Positions 26,344 to 36,397 of a DNA stretch of 64,000 nt are shown piece after piece. Source of the DNA: JAUIAI01 sp045106815 (lineage in GTDB: Bacteria; Pseudomonadota; Gammaproteobacteria; Burkholderiales; Burkholderiaceae_E). Location: the NCBI GenBank assembly GCA_045106815.1, contig JBGCFG010000095.1:1-64000 (forward strand), in the 5' to 3' direction. Within the stretch, counting starts at the first letter, position 1. Each line of letters opens with the position of its first letter. The translations under genes and the position numbers were made by a program. Under the pieces are notes generated by a model. It did no database searches, had not been told where the DNA came from, and saw nothing but the letters and a program-made list of their open reading frames with translations.

Positions 26344-28131
26344 ATGGCTATCATCCTGCAGGTCATCAGCCCGGCTGGCGAAATTGAAGAAGTCATCCTT
26401 GAAGCCTTACGCTCGCAAGTTGAAGCGCAACCAGGATTTAGTTACCAACTAAGCGGCAACGGCACGGAGCCTGCGCCCGAAGTTGTGCGAGTCAGTGGCG
26501 ACTTAATCATCAAAGATTTACCGCAAGGCCGCGAACTCGTGCTGGCTGATTTCTTTCAAGCGTGTACGCCGGAAGACGTCTGTACCGCTGCGCTGAGTGA
26601 ATTCGTCGGCGCAAACAATGTCGCGATCACGCCGCTGACACAACCCATAGCGGCCAACACCGATGGCAGCTTTATGATGTTCGCTGCCAAAAGCGAGATC
26701 GCTCAAGTAGAGCCGTCTCGCGATGACTCACCTGCCCTGGACTGGAAACCCATTGCCGCGCTTGGCGGGGGTCTCCTCGTGTTGGGGGCAGGCCTGAGCG
26801 GCGGTGGGGGTGGTGGGGATAGTGAGGCGCCAGATGCGCCCAGCGTGACGAATCCCGTCACCAACAACACGCGGCCAACCTTCACTGGTACGGCAGAACC
26901 TGGCAGCAATGTCGCGCTCACGATTCTGGTGGGTGGATCAGGGGAACGGGTTACCTACAACACACGCGCTGACGCAAACGGACAGTGGACGATTGATACC
27001 GCCACCCAGACGCCCACAGCCGGATCACTGCCACCTGATGGTTTGCCAACGGATGGCAGCTCTACGATCAATGCGGTCGCAACTGACCCTGCGGGGAACG
27101 TCAGCAACTCCACAGTGACTGAGGTGGTGCTCGACATCACGCCACCAGGCACACCAACGCTCAACATCTCGGGCGAACTAGACGGACCGGGCAGTCGGTT
27201 AGTGGTGAATCAGGCCGAGGCGGCTGATGGCATCGTACTCACTGGCACCGCTGAGGCGGGTAGTCAGGTCACCATTCAACTGACCGACACCAATGGCTTT
27301 GCAAGTACCGAGCAGGTCACGACTGGCACCAATGGCAGCTGGCGTCTGCCAGTCGCCGCTGGCGCTCTCCCCGATCAGGACGGCAGCCTGGGGATTACCG
27401 TGACTGCGACTGACCCGGCTGGCAACGACAGCGAGGCCAGTACAACTTCCGTCTTGCTCGATCGTACGATTACCGATGCCACCCCGACCATCACGAGCGT
27501 GACCGACAATCGCGCCCCGATCAGCCAAACGCTTGGTAACGGCAACACCACTAATGACACAACACCCACCATCACCGGCACGATTGCCGGCGGACTCGCT
27601 GTCGATGAAAGCCTGGAGGTTAGTCGCAATGGCACCGTAGTTGGTACGGCAACTGTTGAGGACGGGCTTTTTCGCTTCACTGATAACGTCACTGAAAACG
27701 GTCAGTTGCGCTATGAAACACAGGTGGTCGACACCTCAGAAAATGTTGGCAACACGGGCAACAGTTTCGTGATCACCCTAGACACGATTGCCCCGGCCCA
27801 GGACATTGTCATCACCGAAGTGCGCTCCGGCACGGTCGTGTTTGAGGACGGCGATTCCACCGATGGCAGCCCCTTTACCATGACGTTGGTGCTCTCGGAT
27901 GAGCTGGCCAGCAATGAAAGCGTTCAGTTGGTCCGCACCATCGGCAGTACCCGTGAAATTATCGGCGCCGGGACATCCGATGACGCTTTGGGCGCCGCTG
28001 GCCGCGTGTTCGAATTTGCCGACGCCGGCACTCGTGGCAGAACGGTCACCTATGAGGCCCGCGTCGCTGATTCGGCCGGCCAAATCAGCCCCAGCAGTGA
28101 CCCATTCACCCTGTCCATCGATGCCCTCTAG
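26344..28131 (+). CDS. Ig-repeat surface adhesin with BapA-prefix-like N-terminus (small paralogue)
   Basis: This 595-residue protein is a shorter paralogue of the preceding adhesin. It starts MAIILQVISPAGE, has the same charged prefix domain with an AxFFQACTP segment, then the poly-Gly linker (SGGGGGGDSEAP, about 145-157) and four or so Ig-like repeats with the signatures PTFTGTAEPGS and TVTATDPAGN. It stops directly after a repeat (FTLSIDAL) with no RTX motif and no distinct C-terminal domain. The ATG at 26344 was chosen by homology to the paralogue; a TTG at 26317 is in frame, and GGAGGT at 26319-26324 lies rather far upstream. How it reaches the surface is unclear. Confidence 0.87.
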   Translation: MAIILQVISPAGEIEEVILEALRSQVEAQPGFSYQLSGNGTEPAPEVVRVSGDLIIKDLPQGRELVLADFFQACTPEDVCTAALSEFVGANNVAITPLTQPIAANTDGSFMMFAAKSEIAQVEPSRDDSPALDWKPIAALGGGLLVLGAGLSGGGGGGDSEAPDAPSVTNPVTNNTRPTFTGTAEPGSNVALTILVGGSGERVTYNTRADANGQWTIDTATQTPTAGSLPPDGLPTDGSSTINAVATDPAGNVSNSTVTEVVLDITPPGTPTLNISGELDGPGSRLVVNQAEAADGIVLTGTAEAGSQVTIQLTDTNGFASTEQVTTGTNGSWRLPVAAGALPDQDGSLGITVTATDPAGNDSEASTTSVLLDRTITDATPTITSVTDNRAPISQTLGNGNTTNDTTPTITGTIAGGLAVDESLEVSRNGTVVGTATVEDGLFRFTDNVTENGQLRYETQVVDTSENVGNTGNSFVITLDTIAPAQDIVITEVRSGTVVFEDGDSTDGSPFTMTLVLSDELASNESVQLVRTIGSTREIIGAGTSDDALGAAGRVFEFADAGTRGRTVTYEARVADSAGQISPSSDPFTLSIDAL

Positions 28132-28198
28132 CGATATCAGGGCAAATAGCAGACATATCACACGAGTCGTTTGAGCCAAGCGCCTACAATCAGGGCCG

Positions 28199-29518
28199 AT
28201 GCTCAGAGAACACCGTCTTTCCACGCTAAGCGTGCCCTTTCGCGCTCGATTGTCTGGCGCCAGTCAAACACTGGCGCTGTGCCTGATCTTGTTTGGCTTA
28301 CCAGCAATCGTTCAGGCACAGGTCACTACGGACACTACCCGATTGGCACAGCGCCCGGCTGCGGCCGCTATTCCACTGGCGGAGATGGTCAACTACGCCA
28401 TCGTCAACTATCCGGCGATTGCGATTGCGCGGTCAGCAAGGAACGTCGCTAAGTTTGGCATCCAGCAGGCGCGCAGCAAACACTATCCGACAGTGTCTGT
28501 TTCGGGCGCCCGGAGACTCGATGGTGACGTCACAGGCTCGCTGGGGCCACGGCTCAATCTGAATCTGTATGCCTCGGGTGCAATCAATGCGGAAATTGAT
28601 CGCGAAAAATGGCGCGAGAAATCACTCGCGAGTACGGAAATTGAGCGGCGCGAAGATGTTGCGTTTGAAGTGGTGCAGGCGTATTTCCGGCTCGTGGGCG
28701 CAATCCGCCTGCGTGACACCACGCAACGCAGCCTTGATAGGCATCTGGATCTGGTCGCGGACTTTCAAGAGATCGCACGGCTGGACCGAGGACGTCGGTT
28801 CGATTTAATACAGGCGCAGGCGCGCGCCGAGCAGGTGAGGTTTCAGCTAGCCGAAAGAAAGACCGAAATCGCGCTCGCGATTGAGGGACTCGCTCGCTAC
28901 TATCCGCTGCCCTTCGACGCAGAAAACCTGCCGGCGCCAACCAGACTCGATGATCCCAATCCAATCAACACGGCCCGCCAATTGTCGCTTGCCAATCAAC
29001 ATCCCACCGTTCTGGCCGCAGAGCGACAACTGTTCGCCGCGCGGGCCAACCTGCGGGTCGCTCGCGGCAATCGCGGACCACGGGTTGATGTTGAATCGCA
29101 AACCGGTGGCAACCGTTTTTCACAGTTGACCCTCAGTTGGCCTGCGTTTGATCTGGCCGCCTCAGCGGCTCAGGATTCAGCCGACGCGGCGTTGATTGGT
29201 GCCCAGGCTGAAGTCGATGAACAGCGGTCGATCATTCTGGAAACCCAGCGCGTCGCGCGTGCCAGCTGGCGCACAGCCAATGAACGTGAAGCCATTGCGA
29301 CCAATCAGATCGGCATTGCCGAATCACTGGTTGAGGTTTACCGTGAGCAATTTGGGATTGGCAGGCGTAACCTGCTCGATCTACTCAATGCCTATAGCGA
29401 ACTTGCCAATGCGGAAGCAGCCGCGGTGATTAGCCAAACTGATGCCGGTTTGGCCCGTCACCAGATTGAATATGCTGCCGGCAGGCTAACGCTGGCCTTT
29501 GTGAGCAAAGTGCCATGA
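28199..29518 (+). CDS. TolC family outer membrane efflux protein of type I secretion
   Basis: This 439-residue protein is the outer membrane channel of the type I system. A signal peptide (ALCLILFGLPAIVQAQ, ending about residue 40) is followed by two repeats of long coiled-coil helices and strands, for example IEREDVAFEVVQAYFRLV and YREQFGIGRRNLLDLLNAYSELANAE, the family hallmark. Its stop overlaps the start of the ABC transporter gene by four bases (ATGA). It follows the small adhesin by 67 bp, so all may be co-transcribed. Confidence 0.93.
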   Translation: MLREHRLSTLSVPFRARLSGASQTLALCLILFGLPAIVQAQVTTDTTRLAQRPAAAAIPLAEMVNYAIVNYPAIAIARSARNVAKFGIQQARSKHYPTVSVSGARRLDGDVTGSLGPRLNLNLYASGAINAEIDREKWREKSLASTEIERREDVAFEVVQAYFRLVGAIRLRDTTQRSLDRHLDLVADFQEIARLDRGRRFDLIQAQARAEQVRFQLAERKTEIALAIEGLARYYPLPFDAENLPAPTRLDDPNPINTARQLSLANQHPTVLAAERQLFAARANLRVARGNRGPRVDVESQTGGNRFSQLTLSWPAFDLAASAAQDSADAALIGAQAEVDEQRSIILETQRVARASWRTANEREAIATNQIGIAESLVEVYREQFGIGRRNLLDLLNAYSELANAEAAAVISQTDAGLARHQIEYAAGRLTLAFVSKVP

Positions 29519-31623
29519 GCAAGATGCCAGAGAACCTGCTCGAAGGCCTGTCACAACTTGCCCATGCCCGTCAGCGCCCGATGTCGGTCGTGGCGTTGCG
29601 TTCTCAAGCGACGTTTGAGCCTGATGGCCAGGTCAACATGGGCTCACTGTCCGCTGCCACCAACGCAGCCGGTCTGAGCCTTTTGCAGCATCAAGGCCCA
29701 CTGACCAAGCTAGCCCCAGAAAATCTGCCGGCGCTCGCGGCCTGCGGCGACGGTTCCTACAAGCTGGTCTCCGACCCACAACAGACGCAGGATGATGATC
29801 TGCCTGGCGGCTATGCTGGCCACTGTTTACTGCTAGTGCCGCGCCCCGGGCCCGACATGCGCTCGGAACTCCCGGCGCGGCGTAATGCACGCGCCTGGTT
29901 CTGGAAAGTGCTTTGGAGCCTCAAGCCGTTTTATGCGCACGTTGCCGTCGCGACGCTGGTGGTCAATCTCTTGTCGATTGCGGTGTCGCTCTATGTCATG
30001 AATGTCTATGACCGGGTGGTACCTAATCGAACCTATGAAACGCTATGGGTCCTCACCATCGGTACGGCGCTCGCGCTCGGGTTTGACTTTATTGCACGCA
30101 CGCTGCGGGCCTGGCTAATCGATACGGCCGGCAAACGCGCTGACATTCAGATCAGCTCTGGTTTGTTTCAACGCATGATGTCTATGCAACTGATACAGAA
30201 GCCAGCGTCATCCGGGTCATTTGCAAACAACCTGCGCGACTTTGAAACGATTCGCGAAGTGTTGACGTCGGCAAGTCTGACGACGCTGATTGATTTGCCG
30301 TTCTTCTTGCTATTCGTAGCGGTGATTGCCTTGATTGCACCGCCCCTGGCCATCGTGCCGCTGTCGGCCGCAGCGCTTGTTGTTATCGCCGGGCTGATTG
30401 TGCAGCGGCCACTGGCGCGCCACATTCTCGATTCCATGAAGGAAGGCTCACAGCGCCAGGGTATGGCAGTTGAGTCGGTGGAAGGGTTGGAAACGCTCAA
30501 GGTCAACAATGCGCAAGGTCATATGCAGCAACGCTGGGAGTGGTACACCCACTCTGTTGCGGCCTCCTCACTGAAGGCACGCAACCTGTCCAACTTTGTG
30601 ATGAATTCAACCTCGGCCGTGCAACAACTTTGCACCGTTGGCACAGTCGTAATTGGCGTGCACTTGATTCATGCCGGGCAGCTATCAATGGGCGGCATGA
30701 TTGGCGCGGTCATTCTTTGTGGCCGAGCGATTGCGCCACTCGCCCAGGTAGCCGGACTCGCCGTGCGCGTGCAACAGGCACGGGCCGCGTTTACCGGCTT
30801 GCAGGCGATGATGGACAAGCCGCTTGAGCGTGAGTCAGACAGAACTTACCTGAGCATACCCCGCCCGCAAGGCGCGATCAGTTTGTCTGGCTTGAGCTTC
30901 AAGCATGACCCACAGGGCCCCAACCTGTTTGATAACCTGAATGTCAGTTTCAAAGCTGGTGAACGGGTGGCCATTCTCGGTCGCACGGGCAGCGGCAAAT
31001 CAACATTGCTGCGTCTGGCGGCCGGCTTGTATACACCGCAAAACGGACTGGCAACCTTTGACGGCATTGACCTGCGCCAACTGGACCCGGCCGAGTTGCG
31101 CGCCAGCATTGGTTTGCTGCCACAAGATGCGCGCTTGTTCCTGGGCACGCTGCGCGAGAATCTCGAGCTTGCCCGCACTGACCGCCACGGTGATGATGAG
31201 CAACTGATTCGGGTATTGAAGCAATTTGGTCTGAACGAAATGGTGTCGCGCCACCCACGCGGGCTCGATATGAATTTGGGCGAAGACGGCATGGGGCTAT
31301 CGGGCGGACAAAAAAGACTTGTCTCGCTGGCTCGCTTGATTCTGCGTGACCCCGCCGTGGCCGTGCTGGACGAACCCACAGCCGGACTTGACCCCAACAC
31401 CGAAAAATCGATCCTGAACGCGCTGAGTCAGTGGGCAACTCAACCGAGCGCTCATGCGCCCAAGCGCGGCCTGATCATCGTGACACATCGGCCGCCCGTG
31501 CTCGATATCGTCGAGCGCATTATCGTGATGGAAGGCGGGCGCATCGTGGTAGACGGGCCGCGCGCGCAAGTGATGGAACAACTTGCCAAAGGCATCACGA
31601 TCAGCACGGCGCCTGCCTCATGA
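29515..31623 (+). CDS. Type I secretion system permease/ATPase, LapB/LssB-like
   Basis: This 702-residue ABC exporter powers secretion of unfolded substrates. Residues 1-120 form a C39-like domain without a catalytic Cys-His pair, so it should bind but not cleave its substrate, as in LapB and HlyB. The membrane domain spans about 130-430. The nucleotide-binding domain has GRTGSGKST (Walker A), LSGGQ and VAVLDEPTAGLD (Walker B). It overlaps both the TolC-like and HlyD-like genes by four bases. The two adjacent adhesins are the likely substrates. Confidence 0.95.
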   Translation: MSKMPENLLEGLSQLAHARQRPMSVVALRSQATFEPDGQVNMGSLSAATNAAGLSLLQHQGPLTKLAPENLPALAACGDGSYKLVSDPQQTQDDDLPGGYAGHCLLLVPRPGPDMRSELPARRNARAWFWKVLWSLKPFYAHVAVATLVVNLLSIAVSLYVMNVYDRVVPNRTYETLWVLTIGTALALGFDFIARTLRAWLIDTAGKRADIQISSGLFQRMMSMQLIQKPASSGSFANNLRDFETIREVLTSASLTTLIDLPFFLLFVAVIALIAPPLAIVPLSAAALVVIAGLIVQRPLARHILDSMKEGSQRQGMAVESVEGLETLKVNNAQGHMQQRWEWYTHSVAASSLKARNLSNFVMNSTSAVQQLCTVGTVVIGVHLIHAGQLSMGGMIGAVILCGRAIAPLAQVAGLAVRVQQARAAFTGLQAMMDKPLERESDRTYLSIPRPQGAISLSGLSFKHDPQGPNLFDNLNVSFKAGERVAILGRTGSGKSTLLRLAAGLYTPQNGLATFDGIDLRQLDPAELRASIGLLPQDARLFLGTLRENLELARTDRHGDDEQLIRVLKQFGLNEMVSRHPRGLDMNLGEDGMGLSGGQKRLVSLARLILRDPAVAVLDEPTAGLDPNTEKSILNALSQWATQPSAHAPKRGLIIVTHRPPVLDIVERIIVMEGGRIVVDGPRAQVMEQLAKGITISTAPAS

Positions 31624-32825
31624 GTGTGAGTCTGCCCAATGCGAGTGTCAGTGCTGGTGAGAAACCCTGGCTCGCGTTTCTTTCTGTCTTACTGCTTGCC
31701 GGCATGCTCGCCACATTTTTCGTGTGGGCGAGTGTGTCAGAACTGGAAGAAGTGACTCGTGGTCAAGGCCGAGTCATTCCGAGTAGCCGCGAGCAAGTCA
31801 TTCAAAGCCTGGACCCGGGCATCCTGACTGAGTTACGGGTACGTGAGGGGGATACTGTTAAAGCCGGTGACTTACTCTTGCGCATTGATGACACTCGCGC
31901 AGCAGCGCTATTTCGCGAGTTGGAAGCCAAAACCCTGTCACTTGCCGCCTCAGCCGCGCGCCTGCGCGCAGAAGCCTATGGTGGTGAGCCAGAATATCCG
32001 CCTGAAGTTTTGGCGAACGAAGAGATCGTCAAGCGCGAGAATCGGGCATTTACTGCGCGGACCGAAGCACTGGAGACCAGCCTTGCAGGCCTGAAGCGTG
32101 GTGTGGGCTTGCTCAGGCGAGAGATTGCGATTACCGAGCCCATGGTAGCGCGGGGCCTGGTATCAGAGGTTGAGCTGTTACGCCTACGCCGCCAACGAAA
32201 CGAACTCAGCGTGCAGATCACCGATCGCCGTGACAAGTTCAGTGCTGATGCTGCCGCCGACCTGATCAAGTTTGAAACCGAACTGGCGCAAGCGCGCGAA
32301 ACACGCAATGCACGTGCCGATACCTTCCGTCGAACCGAAATTGTTTCGCCCATGAATGGCACCGTCAAAGCAATCAAGATCAATACCATTGGCGGTGTGA
32401 TGCAGGCCGGTCAGGAAATCATGACCATCGTGCCGACAGAAGACACGCTGCTAATTGAAGCATTCGTCAGGCCAGCGGATGTGGCCTTCCTGCATGCGGG
32501 TCAGTCGGCAACCGTCAAGGTCAGCGCCTATGACTATGCCATCTACGGCGGGCTTGACGGCAAGGTCGTCAATATCAGCCCAGACACGTTGCGTGATGAA
32601 CGTCGTGCCAATACACCGGTGGCTGATGTAACGGATGAGGCCAATGCGTTCTACCGGGTGCTGGTGCGCACCAATGACAATGCCCTGACGACACCCGATG
32701 GCCGCGAGTTGCCGATTATCCCCGGTATGACTGCCTCGGTTGAAATGCTCACGGGCAAAAAAACCGTGTTGCAGTATTTAGTCAAGCCGCTCAACCGCGC
32801 GGGCGAAGCCCTTCGCGAACGGTAG
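31620..32825 (+). CDS. HlyD family type I secretion adaptor (membrane fusion protein)
   Basis: This 401-residue protein bridges the ABC exporter and the TolC-like channel. It has a short cytoplasmic N-terminus, one membrane helix (about 18-40), a lipoyl half-motif (VIPSSREQVIQSLDPGILTEL), a long coiled coil, and the second lipoyl half and beta-barrel with the family signature DVAFLHAGQSATVKVSAYDYAIYGGLDGKV. The start ATG at 31620 overlaps the ABC gene stop (ATGA); a longer frame beginning inside the ABC gene is rejected. Confidence 0.94.
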   Translation: MSVSLPNASVSAGEKPWLAFLSVLLLAGMLATFFVWASVSELEEVTRGQGRVIPSSREQVIQSLDPGILTELRVREGDTVKAGDLLLRIDDTRAAALFRELEAKTLSLAASAARLRAEAYGGEPEYPPEVLANEEIVKRENRAFTARTEALETSLAGLKRGVGLLRREIAITEPMVARGLVSEVELLRLRRQRNELSVQITDRRDKFSADAAADLIKFETELAQARETRNARADTFRRTEIVSPMNGTVKAIKINTIGGVMQAGQEIMTIVPTEDTLLIEAFVRPADVAFLHAGQSATVKVSAYDYAIYGGLDGKVVNISPDTLRDERRANTPVADVTDEANAFYRVLVRTNDNALTTPDGRELPIIPGMTASVEMLTGKKTVLQYLVKPLNRAGEALRER

Positions 32826-32986
32826 AGTTGCCCCATCAGGCGCGAGCTTGGTGTCCCGGATATGGGTTAAGGCGATTGCGAAACACTTGCTATGCTGAAC
32901 CTTCACTGCAACAGCCGCGACTAACCTGAATTCAGCACTGCAATGCAGTGATGCTAAGGCTCTCATTTCTTACCTGGACGACTCTC

Positions 32987-34039
32987 ATGATCTCGCTCGA
33001 CCGTTTGCACTACGGATTATCAAACCTATTCAGTACGAGCCGTCAAATCATTCGAATCTTCGTCAGTGGATGCCTGGGATTGCTTGCGTTCCCCGCGATT
33101 GCCGCTGGTGCTTGTGCTGACCTGAAGGGTTCCTCCGACCACCCGCTCATTCCACGATTTGAAGGCGCCTGCATCATGGCAGCCGTAGATCAGAGCTTTG
33201 CCACGACCGACATTGCCGTGAGCAAACCAGTGCGCAAAGGCGCCAAATGGACGGCCGAGCGCATTGAGACTGCCGAGGGTAAAACGAGTACGCGTCTGTA
33301 CCGCGTGCCCGTTGGCAGTGCGCCTCTGGAAGTCTTTCGCAACTACGTCAAAGGCCTGCAAGAGCGTTCATTCAAAATCGACTATGAATGCACAGGAAAG
33401 TCGTGTGGCGGTGGCAAGGCGATGATGAACTTCCTCACGATCACTCAAGAGCGTAAAGCTGAACTCAATACTTCCGGCGGAAAAGCGGCTAACTATGCGT
33501 TCGCTGCGACCAAAGAACAAAACTACCTGGCGGCTACCGGCCCCAAAGGCGAGCGGATCGTCGTTTTTGTGGGCCAGCACGGCACCATCATCAAAGAGCT
33601 CACCGGTCAGACAATTGTGTATGCACGTGTGATTCAGCCCGCCGTGCTCACTGACCGCTTAATTGATGCCGGTGTGATGGCCGAGGAAATTGAGCGCTCA
33701 GGCCGCATTGCTTTGCGCAATATTTACTTTGATACTGGCAAGGCCAGCCTGAAACCAGACTCTGACGCCGCCTTAAGCGAAATTGCCAAACTGCTTGGCG
33801 CACAAAGTGGCTTGTCACTCTATGTTGTAGGCCACACTGATTCGACGGGCCAATACGAATTTAATTTGAACCTGTCTAGAGAGCGAGCCGCTTCAGTCGT
33901 ACAGGCACTCGTGAGCCGGCACAAGATCAAACCTGCCCGCTTGCAGGCAGCCGGTGTCGGTCCCTTGTCACCAGCCGCCAGCAACCGCGATGACGCGGGC
34001 CAGGCAGAGAATCGGCGCGTCGAGTTAGTCGCGCGCTGA
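32987..34039 (+). CDS. OmpA family protein
   Basis: This protein of about 350 residues has a signal peptide (about residues 17-40, ending FPAIAAGA), an N-terminal domain of unknown fold with four Cys residues in the mature part, and a C-terminal OmpA-like peptidoglycan-binding domain. The latter shows IYFDTGKASLKPDSDAAL, VVGHTDSTG and LSRERAASV, ending NRRVELV. It probably anchors the outer membrane to the cell wall. The start is uncertain; the ATG at 32987 fits the signal peptide and an ATG at 32951 is possible. It lies 160 bp after the secretion genes and may stabilise the envelope around them. Confidence 0.88.
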   Translation: MISLDRLHYGLSNLFSTSRQIIRIFVSGCLGLLAFPAIAAGACADLKGSSDHPLIPRFEGACIMAAVDQSFATTDIAVSKPVRKGAKWTAERIETAEGKTSTRLYRVPVGSAPLEVFRNYVKGLQERSFKIDYECTGKSCGGGKAMMNFLTITQERKAELNTSGGKAANYAFAATKEQNYLAATGPKGERIVVFVGQHGTIIKELTGQTIVYARVIQPAVLTDRLIDAGVMAEEIERSGRIALRNIYFDTGKASLKPDSDAALSEIAKLLGAQSGLSLYVVGHTDSTGQYEFNLNLSRERAASVVQALVSRHKIKPARLQAAGVGPLSPAASNRDDAGQAENRRVELVAR

Positions 34040-34087
34040 CTGCTCTTGCCAGAGCCCTACTGCCACAGGCGGCTTAAGGTGACGGCA

Positions 34088-35221
34088 CTATTCGCGGGTA
34101 ACTGCCTGTGATGGTGCCAACCACCCCTTACTGACGAGATTGTTAGACACCAGCTCAGCAATGAGTCGGCTGCCGTAAGGCGTTGGGTGAACCGCATCAG
34201 CGAACTGGTATCGGCTCACGACTTCTTCTGTGTCAACCAGGTTGCTCGTGGTGCAAACCAGTGCCGAACCCAAAGCATTGCCGGGCTGACTAAGATCACA
34301 TGCAATGTCACGCGCATTGGTAATGCCATAAGCGGCGGGATCGGCGGCTTGCTGACGGCTAACGGCGTACGCATCAACGAGCACAACCTTGTCTTCGGTA
34401 CCCACGAGCCCCGCAGCCAGTTGCTGATTGAAGGTGGCTGACATTTGTTCAATCAATAGTTGATTTGCCGTTGGCTGGCCGTAGGCAAGAGGCGTTTTGC
34501 TTACGTCTGGCAAGTTCACGACGACCACTCGCGTCGCACCTTTGTCGAGCAAGAGCGTCTGAACATAGCCAGCCAACTCGCCTCCGGCAACCCCCATGGC
34601 CGTGACCGCTTGCTCTGGCGTAGCCATTTCCTCCCCAACGGCACCGAGGTTGATGAAGACATCATTACCGCCAGCCAGCACAAACACAATTTCATTGCCT
34701 GTGTAGGTACCGCCAGCAGCATCCAGGTGGGTTTGCATCTGGGTCGCAACAGGGACGGTCAACTGACCCAGGATGGCGTTATCACCGCCGAGCAGCGCGT
34801 TGCCAGGCCCGACGGGATTCGTGATCCGAGCGCCACCCTGCGCATAAGCTGTACACCCGGCATTGTTTTGCACGGGAACTTCGAAGCCTTGCGAGGCCAG
34901 ACCGTTTAGCCCGGTTTGCGCGGCACAGGGCACTGGCAAGCTCAGGTTGGCCGCGAGCAGTTGAATCCAGTTCTGTGCACCATTGTCTCGATTGATGGTG
35001 TACTGCCCGCCCCCAAGAGCGGCCACTGCGCCGACTTTGTAAGTCCCGACATCGCTCAGACTATCGCCAAATGACACCAAAGCGTCGTAGCTTGCGAGCG
35101 CTGGCGAGTCATCCGCATCATTATTCGTATCAGTGTTGTTGTTGTCGCCACCACAGGCAGCCAGGACAATCGACAACGAAAGCGTCAGCCACAAGGCGCG
35201 CTTTGGATTCTTGGAAAACAT
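34088..35221 (-). CDS. SGNH/GDSL family hydrolase, lipoprotein
   Basis: This 377-residue esterase-like protein has a lipobox (VLAACGG, about residues 18-24), followed by an Asn/Asp-rich spacer. SGNH blocks are visible: block I VSFGDSLSDVGTY with the nucleophilic Ser, block III VLAGGNDVF, and block V DAVHPTPYGSR with the catalytic Asp and His. It probably hydrolyses an ester at the cell surface. The ATG at 35221 has GAGGAG upstream; a frame to 35299 is an artefact. No operon partner is evident. Confidence 0.92.
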   Translation of the reverse strand: MFSKNPKRALWLTLSLSIVLAACGGDNNNTDTNNDADDSPALASYDALVSFGDSLSDVGTYKVGAVAALGGGQYTINRDNGAQNWIQLLAANLSLPVPCAAQTGLNGLASQGFEVPVQNNAGCTAYAQGGARITNPVGPGNALLGGDNAILGQLTVPVATQMQTHLDAAGGTYTGNEIVFVLAGGNDVFINLGAVGEEMATPEQAVTAMGVAGGELAGYVQTLLLDKGATRVVVVNLPDVSKTPLAYGQPTANQLLIEQMSATFNQQLAAGLVGTEDKVVLVDAYAVSRQQAADPAAYGITNARDIACDLSQPGNALGSALVCTTSNLVDTEEVVSRYQFADAVHPTPYGSRLIAELVSNNLVSKGWLAPSQAVTRE

Positions 35222-35430
35222 GAAATCTCCTCGGTTTTGTTTTTTCTGACAGTAATAGCTGACCGCTCTTGTTTCACAGGGTCTGTACCCGGCATTCAAG
35301 TTGCTCAGAATTTAGCCGTTGCAAGTGAGTTCTCTACTTACTCACCAACCAAAAAAGAACGACCGTGCGCAATATTGCCTGAAAACACAGATCTGTGCAT
35401 CCGCTGCCCCGGCAAGCGCTGGCCCCATCA

Positions 35431-36381
35431 TCAGCCCCTCAATACGCGAGGCAGCCCCGCCTCGGTTGCGCTAATCACCTCCTCGTAAACCTCAGCGAGC
35501 AATCGACGGAGCCATTGATTAGCCGGATCAGCTTCAAGCCGCTGATGCCAGATCAGCTTGTGCGGCATCGGCGCCAGCCGGATAGGTGGCTTCATCATCT
35601 GCAACTGATACCGCTCAAGCTGATCGGCCAGTGCGATGGCCGGGAGGGTGGCAATCAAATCGCTGCGTGCAAGCAACGGCGCCAACACCGTGAAATGCGG
35701 CACCCTGACCAACACCTGTCGCTGCTCAAATGCCTGCTCCACGACCTGCTGAACCTGAGACTGCATCCGCTCACTGATGCGCACGGCAACATGCGGCCAG
35801 GCCAGCCACTGCGCCTTACTCCATCGTTCAATCGCTGGATGACCGCAACGCAGAAAACTCGCCCAGCGCAAAGGGCGAATATCAAGAGCGCAAATCTGGG
35901 CCGGTATATCTGAGTCGGCTGGCACCATGGCCACGTCAACCCGGCCCTCTGCCAGTGCCAACACGATTTGCTCATCCCGCTGAACCCACTCCACTTGGAT
36001 ACCGGGTGATTGGTGGCGAATCCGTTCAACCAGCAACGGAAACACGCCGTCGTTCATATCAGGAATGGCCACCCGGCAAAGCCGGGTGGAAGAGATCGGA
36101 TCGAACGGTGGCGATGGCGACAGTACGCGGCGAATATTGGCAAGGATCGGTCTCACGTCGCCAATCAGTTGTTCTGCAAAAGGCGTGGGCTGCATACCGC
36201 CCGAAGTCTTGACGAGCAAAGGGTCAGACAACTGCTCACGCAAACGGCCCAGTGCGTGACTGACTGCCGATTGTGTTCGGCCCACACGCTCAGCAGCGCG
36301 GGTGACGTTTTGCTCAGTCATGAGCGCATCGAAGATCAGCAGCAGATTTAGGTCGACTCGTCTTAAATCAATTTCATGCAT
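35431..36381 (-). CDS. LysR family transcriptional regulator
   Basis: This 316-residue regulator has an N-terminal winged helix-turn-helix (DLNLLLIFDALMTEQNVTRAAERVGRTQSAVSHALGRLREQL) and a substrate-binding domain from about residue 90. The ATG at 36381 gives the canonical DLNLL start; an upstream frame to 36465 is not family-like. It is divergent from the SnoaL-like gene 82 bp away, the classic arrangement for a LysR regulator and its target. The effector is unknown. Confidence 0.93.
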   Translation of the reverse strand: MHEIDLRRVDLNLLLIFDALMTEQNVTRAAERVGRTQSAVSHALGRLREQLSDPLLVKTSGGMQPTPFAEQLIGDVRPILANIRRVLSPSPPFDPISSTRLCRVAIPDMNDGVFPLLVERIRHQSPGIQVEWVQRDEQIVLALAEGRVDVAMVPADSDIPAQICALDIRPLRWASFLRCGHPAIERWSKAQWLAWPHVAVRISERMQSQVQQVVEQAFEQRQVLVRVPHFTVLAPLLARSDLIATLPAIALADQLERYQLQMMKPPIRLAPMPHKLIWHQRLEADPANQWLRRLLAEVYEEVISATEAGLPRVLRG

Positions 36382-36397
36382 AACAGTATGAAGATTA

